This document shows, piece after piece, positions 11,958-23,800 of a stretch of 64,000 nucleotides of DNA. A program made the translations under genes and the position numbers. The stretch covers positions 248,001 to 312,000 of the forward strand of contig RQOL01000516.1 in NCBI GenBank assembly GCA_013076295.1. The letters run 5' to 3'. Origin of the DNA: Sanderia malayensis. Lineage: Eukaryota; Cnidaria; Scyphozoa; Semaeostomeae; Pelagiidae. The notes under the pieces were generated by a model, which saw only the letters and a program-made list of their open reading frames with translations, did no database searches and was not told the origin of the DNA. The stretch's first letter is position 1. Every line of letters starts with the position of its first letter.

Positions 11958-14900
11958 TCTCTTTTAATTTGCATCAAATTTGGTGGAAAATACAATTTTG
12001 CTATGATGATTTCCCACTTTTGATAGCTTCCCATTTTTGATGCATTTTTTCAAACTCTTTCAATTTGTATCCAATTTGGTGGAAAGTACAATTTTGTATG
12101 ATGATTTCCCACTTCTGCTCACTTCCCACTTTTTCTTGACATTTCACTTCCCACTTTTGACGACTTCCCTCTTTTGGTGACTTCCCACTTTTTGTCAAAT
12201 AAAGTGAGTTTCTCTCAGATAAAGTCGGTTTTCCTCAATATAATTATTCCGTTGAAGCTCGTTTGTTTTTTTCCAAATTTAACTCCCGTGACAGTAGCTG
12301 TAGGAAGAGTGGATATGATAATTCATGTATGCTTTACTGAGATTCTGTTCATACTTTGTGATGTCCGCTTGCCTTATCTATGGGAAGCGAATGTCGCCAT
12401 AATCATATAAACCACTCTTGGTAGCTTTCCATTCCCCACTTTTGGTGACTTCCCACTTCTGCTGACGTCCCACTTTTTCTTGACATTCCACTTCCCACTT
12501 TTGACGACTTCCCCTTTTTGGGGACTTCCCACTTTTTCTCAGATAAAGAGGGTTTTTCTCAGATAAAGTTGGTTTTCCTCAATATAATTATTCCGATGGA
12601 GATCATTTGTTTTTTTCCAAATTTAACGCCCATGACACTAGGTGTAAGAAGAGTGGATAGGATAATTCGCGTATGCTTTATTGAGATTCTGTTCATACAT
12701 TGTGATGTCCGCTTGCCTTATCTATGGGAAGCGAAAGTCACCATAATCAGATAAACCCACTTTTGGTAGCTTCCCACTTCCCACTTTTGGTGACTTCCCA
12801 CTTTTGATGACTTCCCACTTTTTCCTGTCTTCCCACTTCGCACCTTTGATGACTTCCCACTTTTGATGCCATTTTTTAAACTCTTTCAATTTCCATCAAA
12901 TTCTGTGGAAAATACAATTTTGGTATGATGACCTCCCAATTCTGATAGCTTCCCACTTTTTCTCGACTTCCCACTTTCCAGTTTTGATGACTTCCCATTT
13001 CTGATGACTTCCCACTTTTTCCTGACTTTCCACTTCCCACATTTAATGAATTCCCACTTTTCATGCAATTTTTCAAACTCGTTCAACTTGCATCAAATTT
13101 GCGAAAAGTACAGTTTTGGTGTGCTGAATTTGAATATGAAACTTGTTTTTGAAATTTTCATGTTTTTGGGGCATACAACGGGGTATAAGGGGGCAACATG
13201 CAATTTTTCAAACTCGTTCAATTTGCATCAAGTTTTGTGGAATGTACAATTTTGGTGTCCTAAGTTTGAACATAAAGCTGGTTTTTGGAATTTTCATGTT
13301 TTGAGGGCATACAAGGTTGAAAAAGGGGCAATATGCAATTTTTCAAATTCTCTCAATTTCCATCAAATTTTGTGGAAAGTACAAATTTAGTTTGATGACT
13401 TCCCACATTCGCTGACTTCCCACTTTTTCTTGACTTCCCATTTTCCACTTTTGATGACTTCCCATATTTGATGACTTCCCACTTTACCTGACTTCCCACT
13501 CCCCACTTTTGACGACCTCCTACTTTTGGTGACTTCCCACTTTTAGTAATATTCAAATTTTCCATCTCGTTCAAGTTGGAAATATGCCATAGTAAATATA
13601 GTACAAACAGTACAAATATAAAATTACAATTTTGGTATGATGACTTCCCACCTTTGCTGACTTCTCACGTTTCTTGACTTCCCATTTTCCACATTTGATG
13701 ACTTCCCACTTTTGGTGGTTTCCCACTCTTTGTCAGATAAAGTGGGTCTCTTCAATGTAATTATTCCGTTGAACCTCCTTTGTTTCTTTCCAAAGTTAAT
13801 GCCCATGACACTAGGTGTAGGAAGATTGGATAAGATAATTGGTGTATGCTTTACTGAGATTCTGTTCATAATGTGTGATCTCCGCTTGCCTCATCTATGG
13901 GAAGCGAATGTCACCATAATTAGATAAAACCACTTTTGGTAGCTTCCCACTTCCCACTTTTGGTGACTTCCCACTTTTGATGATTTCCCACTTTTCCCGT
14001 CTTCCCACCTCCCACTTTTGATGACTTCTCATTTTTGATGCCATTTTTCAAACTCTTTCATTTTCCATCAAATTTTGTGGTAAGTACAAAATTGGTATGA
14101 CGACTTCCTACTTTTGGTGACCTCCCACTTTTCGTAATATTCAAATTTTCCATCTCCTTCAATTTCGAAATATAGGATAGTAAATATAGTACAAACAGTA
14201 GAAATACAAAAATACAATTTTGGTATGATGACTTCCCACCTTTGCTGACTTCCCACTTTTTCTTCACTTCCCAGATTCGACTTTTGATCACTTCCCACTT
14301 TTGATGATTTCCCACTTTACCTCTCTTCGCACTTCCCACTTTTGACGACTTCCAATTTTTAATGCAAGTTTTCCATCTCTTTTAATTTGCACCAAATTTT
14401 GTGGAAAATACAAATATGGTGTGGTGAATTTGAATATGACACTGGTTTTTGAAATTTCCATGCTTTGAGGGCATAAAGGGGCATTATGCAATTTTTCAAA
14501 CTCGTTGAATTTGCATCAAATTTGGTGGAAAATACAATTTTGCTATGATGATTTCCCACTTTTCATAGCTTCCCATTTTTGATGCATTTTTTCAAACTCT
14601 TTCACTTTGTATCAAATTTGGTGGAAAGTACAATTTTGTATGATGATTTCCCACTTCTGCTCACTTCCCACTTTTTCTTGACATTTCACTTCCCGCTTTT
14701 GACGACTTCCCTCTTTTGGTGACTTCCCACTTTTTGTCAAATAAAGTGAGTTTCTCTCAGATAAAGTCGGTTTTCCTCAATATAATTATTCCGTTGAAGC
14801 TCGTTTGTTTTTTTCCAAATTTAACTCCCGTGACAATAGCTGTAGGAAGAGTGGATATGATAATTCATGTATGCTTTACTGAGATTCTGTTCATACTTTG

Positions 14901-17900
14901 TGATGTCCGCTGGCCTTATCTATGGGAAGCGAAAGTCACCATAATCAGATAAACCCACTTTTGGTAGCTTCCCACTTCCCACTTTTGATGTCTTCCCATA
15001 TTTCATGACTTCCCACTTTACCTGACTTCCCACTCCCCACTTTTGACGACCTCCTACTTTTGGTGACTTCCCACTTTTAGTAATATTCAAATTTTCCATC
15101 TCGTTCAAGTTTGAAATATGCCATAGTAAATATAGTACAAACAGTACAAATATAAAAATACAATTTTGGTATGATGACTTCCCACCTTTGCTGACCTCCC
15201 ACTTTTCTTGACTTCCCATTTTCCACATTTGATGACTTCCCACTTTTGGTGGTTCCCCACTCTTTGTCAGATAAAGTGGGGCTCTTCAATGTAATTATTC
15301 CATTGAACCTCCTTTGCTTCTTTCCAAAGTTAATGGCCGTGACACTAGCTGTAGGAAGAGTGGATACGATAATTCGTGTATGCTTTATTGAGATTCTGTT
15401 CATACTGTGTGATGTCCGCTTGCCTTATCCATGGGAAGCGAATGTCACCATAATCAGATAAAGCCACTTTTGGTAGCTTCCCACTTCCCATTTTTGGTGA
15501 CTTCCCTCTTTTGGTGACTTCCCACTTTTTGTCAAATAAAGTGAGTTTCTCTCAGATAAAGTCGGTTTTCCTCAATATAATTATTCCGTTGAAGCTCGTT
15601 TGTTTTTCTCCAAATTTAACTCCCGTGACAATAGCTGTAGGAAGAGTGGATATGATAATTCATGTATGCTTTACTGAGATTCTGTTCATACTTTGTGATG
15701 TCCGCTTGCCTTATCTATGGGAAGCGAATGTCGCCATAATCATATAAAACCACTCTTGGTAGCTTTCCATTCCCCACTTTTGATGACTTCCCACTTCTGC
15801 TGACGTCCCACTTTTTCTTGACATTCCACTTCCCACTTTTGACGACTTCCCCTTTTTGGGAACTTCCCACTTTCTCTCAGATAAAGTGGGTTTTTCTAAG
15901 ATAAAGTTGGTTTTCCTCAATATAATTATTCCGATGGAGATCATTTGTTTTTTTCCAAATTTAACGCCCATGACACTAGGTGTAAGAAGAGTGGATAGGA
16001 TAATTCGTGTATGCTTTATTGAGATTCTGTTCATACTTTGTGATGTCCGCTGGCCTTATCTATGGGAAGCGAAAGTCACCATAATCAGATAAACCCACTT
16101 TTGGTAGCTTCCCACTTCCCACTTTTGGTGACTTCCCACTTTTGATGACTTCCCACTTTTTCCTGTCTTCCCACTTCGCACCTTTGATGACTTCCCACTT
16201 TTGATGCCATTTTTTAAACTCTTTCAATTTCCATCAAATTCTGTGGAAAGTACAATTTGGTATGATGACTTCCCACTTTGCTGACTTCCCCCTTTTTCTT
16301 GACTTCCCACTTTCCACGTTTGATGACTTCCCACTTTTGCCTGACTTCCCACTTCCCACTTTTGACGATTTGCCACATTTGATGCAATTTGTCAAACTCG
16401 TTCAATTTGCATCAAATTCTGTGGAAAGTACATTTTTGGTATGATGACTTCCCACTTCTTATGACTTCCCACTTTTTCTTGACTTCCCACTTCCCACTTT
16501 TGATGACTTCCCACTTTTGAATACTTCCCACATTATCCTGACTTCGCACTTCCCATTATTGGTGACTTCCCACTTTTGATGCAATTTTTCAAATTCTCTC
16601 AATTTCCATCAAATTTTGTGGAAAGTACAAATTCAGTTTGATGACTTCCCACTTTCGCTGACTTCCCACTTTTTCTTGACTTCCCATTTTCCACTTTTGA
16701 TGACTTCCCATATTTGATGACTTCCCACTTTACCTGACTTCCCACTCCCCACTTTTGACGACCTCCTACTTTTGGTGACTTCCACTTTTAGTAATATTCA
16801 AATTTTCCATCTCGTTCAAGTTGGAAATATGCCATAGTAAATATAGTACAAACAGTACAAATATAAAAATACAATTTTGGTATGATGACTTCCCACCTTT
16901 GCTGACTTCCCACTTTTCTTGACTTCCCATTTTCCACATTTGATGACTTCCCACTTTTGGTGGTTCCCCACTCTTTGTCAGATAAAGTGGGCTCTTCAAT
17001 GTAATTATTCCGTTGAACCTCCTTTGCTTCTTTCCAAAGTTAATGGCCGTGACACTAGCTGTAGGAAGAGTGGATACGATAATTCGTGTATGCTTTATGG
17101 AGATTCTGTTCATACTGTGTGATGTCCGCTTGCCTTATCCATGGGAAGCGAATGTCACCATAATCAGATAAATCCACTTTTGGTAGCTTCCCACTTCCCA
17201 CTTTTGGTGACTTCCCACTTTTGATGATTTCCCACTTTTCCCGTCTTCCCACCTCCCACTTTTGATGACTTCTCATTTTTGATGCAATTTTTCAAACTCT
17301 TTCATTTTCCATCAAATTTTGTGTTAAGTACAAAATTGGGTATGATGGACTTCCTACTTTTGGTGACTTCCCACTTTTCGTAAATTCAAATTTTCCATCT
17401 CCTTCAATTTCGAAATATAGGATAGTAAATATAGTACAAACAGTAGAAATACAAAAATACAATTTTTGGTATGATGATTCCCACCTTTGCTGACTTCCAT
17501 TTTTTCCTTCACTTCCCAGATTCGACTTTTGATCACTTCCCACTTTTGATGATTTCCCACTTTACCTCTCTTCCCACCTCCCACTTTTGATGACTTCTCA
17601 TTTTTGATGCAATTTTTCAAACTCTTTCATTTTCCATCAAATTTTGTGTTAAGTACAAAAATTGGTATGATGATTCCTACTTTTGGTGACTTCCACTTTT
17701 CGTAATATTCAAATTTTTCCATCTCCTTCAATTTCGAAATATAGGATAGTAAATATAGTACAAAAGTAGAAATACAAAAATACAATTTTGGTATGATGAC
17801 TTCCCACCTTTGCTGACTTCCCATTTTTCTTCACTTCCCAGATTCGACTTTTGATCACTTCCCACTTTTGATGATTTCCCACTTTACCTCTCTTCGCACT

Positions 17901-18993
17901 TCCCACTTTTGATGACTTCCAATTTTTAATGCAAGTTTTCCATCTCTTTTAATTTGCACCAAATTTTGTGGAAAATACAAATATGGTGTGGTGAATTTGA
18001 ATATGACACTGGTTTTGAAATTTGCATGCTTGAGGGCATAAAGGGGCGTAAAAGGGGCATTATGCAATTTTTCAAACTCGTTGAATTTGCATCAAATTTG
18101 GTGGAAAATACAATTTTGCTATGATGATTTCCCACTTTTGATAGCTTCCCATTTTTGATGCATTTTTTCAAACTCTTTCACTTTGTATGAAATTTGGTGG
18201 AAAGTACAATTTTGTATGATGATTTCCCACTTCTGCTCACTTCCCATTTTTCTTGACATTTCACTTCCCACTTTTGACGACTTCCCTCTTTTGGTGACTT
18301 CCCACTTTTGTCAAATAAGTGAGTTTCTCTCAGATAAGTCGGTTTTCCTCAATATAATTATTCCGTTGAAGCTCGTTTGTTTTTTTGCAAATTTAACTCC
18401 CGTGACAAAGCTGTAGGAATAGTGGATATGATAATTCATGTATGCTTTACTGAGATTCTGTTCATACTCTGTGATGTCCGCTTGCCTTATCTATGGGAAG
18501 CGAATGTCGCCATAATCATATAAAACCACTCTTGGTAGCTTTCCATTCCCCACTTTTGGTGACTTCCCACTTCTGCTGGTGTCCCACTTTTTCTTGACAT
18601 TCCACTTCCCACTTTTGACGACTTCCCCTTTTTAGGAACTTCCCACTTTTTCTCAGATAAAGTGGGTTTTTCTCAGATAAAGTTGGTTTTCCTCAATATA
18701 ATTATTCCGATGGAGCTCATTTGTTTTTTTCCAAATTTAACGCCCATGATACTAGGTGTAAGAAGAGTGGATAGGATAATTCGTGTATGCTTTATTGAGA
18801 TTCTGTTCATACTTTGTGATGTCCGCTTGCCTTATCTATGGGAAGCGAAAGTCACCATAATCAGATAAACCCACTTTTGGTAGGTTCCCACTTCCCACTT
18901 TTGGTGACTTCCCACTTTTGATGACTTCCCACTTTTTCCTGTCTTCCCACTTCGCACCTTTGATGACTTCCCACTTTTGATGCCATTTTTTAA
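11958..18993. repeat. Mosaic satellite, block 3
   Basis: Duplicate of block 1. It contains ten CAGATAAAG modules and, near 16150-16590, a segment absent from copy 1. 17280-17640 and 17590-17900 contain two adjacent, indel-rich copies of the same submodule. No gene is seen. Confidence 0.9.
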
Positions 18994-19294
18994 AGGAGAC
19001 CTGCAACCTAAAAACAAGTTAAGCTCTTTTGATAAATTCTAATGCGCTGATTTCGAATCTGCTATTCATTTTTTAAAGTCAAGCTTTGTATTGGAGATAT
19101 AGCTGTAAAGTGCGAAAATTTGGCTAAAATCCGCCATTATGTTTAAAGGACGGGCAAAGACGTGCTTGCTCGCGGGAGGATTATGACGTAACTGGTGAAC
19201 AATCATTTTCTGCTTAGTAGTGTTTTGAGTTGGTATTTACCAAAATTGTACGACAATTACTGGTATAAATACAGCTTTCAATTTTTTAAATATT

Positions 19295-19489
19295 ATGGGA
19301 CATATTGATGGTGATTTTGATTATGGTTTTGCTGATACTGCGGAAGATGTAGTGGAGCCATTTCAGTTTGAATCACTGCCTCGGGGAAGTCAACGGGTGC
19401 GTCGTAGGCCATCACGGCATCACCAAGTTCGGATTCCGAAGGCTCTGCAGAAGTTGCAAGTGTACCCAACTCGGGTTTTAATGTTGTGA
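19295..19489 (+). pseudogene. Second copy of the transposon 5' exon, frameshifted
   Basis: It matches 6522 onward, with the same TATA box 31 bp upstream. One base is missing in the Arg-Pro codons (aggccatcac), so the downstream frame differs and ends at 64 codons. Product unrecognised. Confidence 0.4.
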
Positions 19490-19699
19490 ATTTCCTTTTC
19501 CCTTTTATCTGCTTGCGACCATACGGACTCCCAAATCAAATATTGTTGGTATGGCCCCTTCTTCTTTCAGTGTTAATCTTTCATTTGCTGGTGATGGTGG
19601 TGGTATAGTCAATCCAAGTTATAGTCCATAAGAAGTAGTATATTGTTATTTCTCATATCATAACACTCGGGGGGGGGGGGAATGATCGCTGCAAAGTCT

Positions 19700-19862
19700 T
19701 TTGTTTTCATTGCATACAAATTTTGTTTAAATTGGCAATCAATTTCTTGTGTAAGATATTATTTTTATGAAACCAGTGGAAGGTACCTGACTTATGCCAA
19801 CTGCTGTCATTGAAACAGTTATAAGCAGCACACCCAACCTTGTTTGTTTTGCTGGCAAACAA
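19700..19862 (-). pseudogene. Second copy of the THAP remnant
   Basis: Same C-x4-C and FHWFHK region as 6890-7089. A base is missing near 19730 (gttttgtttaaattgg), which shifts the frame after the IAN motif. Confidence 0.55.
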
Positions 19863-19993
19863 AAACTATATTTGCTATAAGGAAAAGTGCTGTTGATTTT
19901 ATATGCTGCCATCTATACTGGCAGCGAAAAAGTTTATGTCATAGCCCATTTTATATACGAGTGCGAAAAATGCCCATACATGGGTATACTGGA

Positions 19994-20175
19994 GAATGTA
20001 CATAAACATAATACAAGGCAATCTTCTTCTGAAGGTTTTTCCCTTCCACCCATGTCACAAACTTCAAAAAAAACTTTCTCATTTTGATGGTGTTAAATTT
20101 TGGAACTCCCCACCTATAGAACAGTTTTACTTTGTAACACAGATGAAAAATTTTCTTATGAAAATATTTAAAAAC
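19994..20175 (+). pseudogene. Second copy of the LINE RT C-terminal fragment
   Basis: It carries the same two-frame remnant as 7221-7400. The NTRQSSSEGF part and the GVKFWNSPP part lie in different frames separated at the A-run near 20070. Confidence 0.55.
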
Positions 20176-20890
20176 CTGTAGCCTTTTTGAACAATTTTTG
20201 ATATTATCATTCTATTATTATCAATAATTTTTGGTATTATTATACATTTTTTCTTTTCATTATTTTTCATTTTTTTTATCCTTAATTATATCTTACTTCT
20301 TACTGTTTCTGTTAATCAAACTTAAAATTGTATATTAAGCACATCAATTGGACCAAAGTCTATAGAAGGGAGGACTAACCAAAATTTACTATTATATTGT
20401 ATATTTTTAAATCTTATTGCGTATTAACCAGCATATTGTAATTAATCAATTTTATATCGAAAAAATATTTTGAGTTTGAGGTTGAGTTTGAGTCAATGCA
20501 AGAATTTGGTGAACCAGCCATTTCCGTCGGTCATATGTAGAGAAACACACATTCACCATTCATTCTAAGAATAATCTTGTTAATGAATTGACTTGACAGG
20601 AAAACAGACGAATAGCAACTCATTTTTGTATTAATATGTTATTTTGTGATGAATGAAACTGTTACAAAAGCGCAAGTTCACTATGACTTTCACCATTAGG
20701 GCCGAAAAAATTGTTCACCAGTTACGTCATCACCCAAAACGAGGCTGAAACTGTCCCGCGGACAAAAACGCCACTTTAAGTGGCAATTATTCGAAAACGG
20801 TTACTCGCATTAAAAAAATAACCTGATATTCGTGATCAGCGCATTAGATTTGATCAATAGAGCTCAACTGTTTTAGGTTGCAGGTCTCCT

Positions 20891-23800
20891 TTAAACTCTT
20901 TCAATTTCCATAAAATTCTGTGGAAAATACAATTTTGGTATGATGACCTCCCAATTCTGATGGCTTCCCACTTTTTCTCGACTTCCAACTTTCCAGTTTG
21001 ATGACTTCCCATTTCTGATGACTTCCCACTTTTTCCTGACTTTCCACTTCCCACATTTAATGAATTCCCACTTTTCATGCAATTTTTCAAACTCTTTCAA
21101 CTTGCATCAAATTTGGCGAAAAGTACAGTTTTGGTGTGCTGAATTTGAATATGAAACTTGTTTTTGAAATTTTCATGTTTTGGGGCATACAACGGGGTAT
21201 AAAGGGGCAACATGCAATTTTTCAAACTCGTTCAATTTGCATCAAGTTTTGTGGAATGTACAATTTTGGTGTCTTAAGTTTGAACATGAAGCTGGTTTTT
21301 GGAATTTTCATGTTTGAGGGCATACAAGGTTGAAAAAGGGGGCAATATGCAAGTTTTCAAACTCGTTCAATTTGTATCAAATTTTGTGGAAAGTACAATT
21401 TTGGTAAGATGACTTCCCACTTTGCTGATTCCCACTTTTTCTGACTTCCCACCTTCCACGTTTGATGACTTCCCACTTTTGCTGACTTCCCACTTCCCAC
21501 TTTTGACGATTTGCCACATTTGATGCAATTTTTCAAACTCGTTCAATTTGCATCAAATTCTGTGGAAAGTACATTTTTGGTATGATGACTTCCCACTTTT
21601 TATGACTTCCACTTTTTCTTGACTTCCCACTTCCCACTTTTGATGACTTCCCACTTTGAATACTTCCCACATTATCCTGACTTCGCACTTCCCAATATTG
21701 ATGACTTCCCACTTTTTGATGCAATTTTTCAAATTCTCTCAATTTCCATCAAATTTTGTGGAAAGTACAAATTTAGTTTGATGACTTCCCACTTTCGCTG
21801 ACTTCCCACTTTTCTTGACTTCCCATTTTCCACTTTTGATGACTTCCCATATTTGATGACTTCCACTTTACCTGACTTCCCACTCCCCACTTTTGACGAC
21901 CTCCTACTTTTGGTGACTTCCCACTTTTAGTAATATTCAAATTTTCCATCTCGTTGAAGTTGGAAATATGCCATAGTAAATATAGTACAAACAGTACAAA
22001 TATAAAATTACAATTTTGGTATGATGACTTCCCACCTTTGCTGACTTCCCACTTTTCTTGACTTCCCATTTTCCACATTTGATGACTTCCCACTTTTGGT
22101 GGTTTCCCACTCTTTGTCAGATAAAGTGGGGCTCTTCAATGTAATTATTTCGTTGAACCTCCTTTGTTTCTTTCCAAAGTTAATGCCCATGACACTAGGT
22201 GTAGGAAGAGTGGATAAGATAATTGGTGTATGCTTTACTGAGATTCTGTTCATAATGTTGTGATGTCAGCTTGCCTTATCTATGGGAAGCGAATGTCACC
22301 ATAATTAGATAAAACAACTTTTGGTAGCTTCCCACTTCCCACTTTTGGTGACTTCCCACTTTTGATGATTTCCCACTTTTCTCGTCTTCCCACCTCCCAC
22401 TTTTGATGACTTCTCATTTTTGATGCCATTTTTCAAACTCTTTCATTTCCATCAAATTTTGTGGTAAGTACAAAATTGGTATGATGACTTCCTACTTTTG
22501 GTGACTTCCCATAATTAGATAAACCACTTTTGGTAGCTTCCCACTTCCCACTTTTGGTGACTTCCCACTTTTAATGATTTCCCACTTTTCCCGTCTTCCT
22601 TCTCCCACTTTTGATGACTTCTCATTTTTGATGCCATTTTTCAAACTCTTTCATTTTCCATCAAATTTTGTGGTAAGTACAAAATTGGTATGATGACTTC
22701 CTACTTTTGGTGACTTCCCACTTTTCGTAATATTCAAATTTTCCATCTCCTTCAATCTCGAAATATAGGATAGTAAATATAGTACAAACAGTAGAAATAC
22801 AAAAATACAATTTTGGTATGATGACTTCCCACCTTTGCTGACTTCCCACTTTTTCTTCACTTCCAGATTCGACTTTTGGTCACTTCCCACTTTTGATGAT
22901 TTCCCACTTTACTTCTCTTCCCACTTCCCAATTTTGATGACTTCCCACTTTTGATGCAATTTTTCAAACTCTTTCAATTTGCATCAAATTTTGTGGAAAG
23001 TGCAATGTTGGTGTGCTAAGTTTGAACATGAAACTGGTTTTTGAAAATTTCATGTTTTCAGACTCTTTCAATTGCATCAAGTTTCGTTGAAAATACAATT
23101 TCGGTATTATGAAATCAAATATTTAACTTGTTTTTGAACTCTTTATGCTTTAGGGGAATAGGACGGTGTAGAAGGGGGAATATGCAAATTTTCAACTCCT
23201 TCAAATTTCGTATCAAATTTCGTTGAATATACAATTTCGGTGTTATGAAATTAAATATTTAACTTGTTTTTTGAACTCCTTATGCTTTGGGGGAATAGGA
23301 CGGTGTAGAAGGGGGAATATGCAAATTTTCAAACTCCTTCAATTTGTATCAAATTTTGTGGAAAGTACAAATTTGGTGTGCTGAATTTGAACATGAAGCT
23401 GGTTTTTGAAATTTTCATGTTTTGAGGGCATACAAGGTTGTAAAAGGGGCAATATGCAATTTTTCAACTCGTTCAATTTGTATCAAATTTTGTGGAAAGT
23501 ACAATTTTGGTATGATGACTTCCTTCTTTTGCTGACTTCCCACGTTTCCTGACTTCCCATTTTCCATATTTGATAACTTCCCACTTCTGATGATTTCCCA
23601 CTTTTTCCTGCCTTCCCATTCTACACTTTTGATGACTTCCCACTTTTGATGCAATTTATCAAACTCTTTCAATTTGTATCAAATTTTGTGGAAACTACAA
23701 TTTTGGTATGATGACTTCGTACGTTTGCTGACTTCCCACGTTTTCCTGACTTCCCGTTTTCCATTTTTGATAACTTCCCACTTTTGATGATTTCCCACTT

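Larger units (their letters stand above)
18994..20890. mobile_element. THAP-bearing TTAA transposon (Kolobok-like), copy 2, both ends present
   Basis: Both ends are readable: TTAA (18990-18993), AGGAGACCTGCAACC inward, and GGTTGCAGGTCTCCT up to 20890, followed by TTAA (20891-20894). The terminal inverted repeat is about 57 bp with a few mismatches. The uninserted site (ccattttttaaactctttc) is seen at 912-932 in the neighbouring satellite, which fixes the boundaries. A second, inner inverted repeat with core ATGACGTAACTGGTGAACAA starts near 19182 and is mirrored near 20715. The interior matches copy 1: 5' ORF, THAP remnant, LINE fragment. It is non-autonomous, 1897 bp. Superfamily assignment rests on the TTAA duplication plus the THAP remnant. 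Confidence 0.82.
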
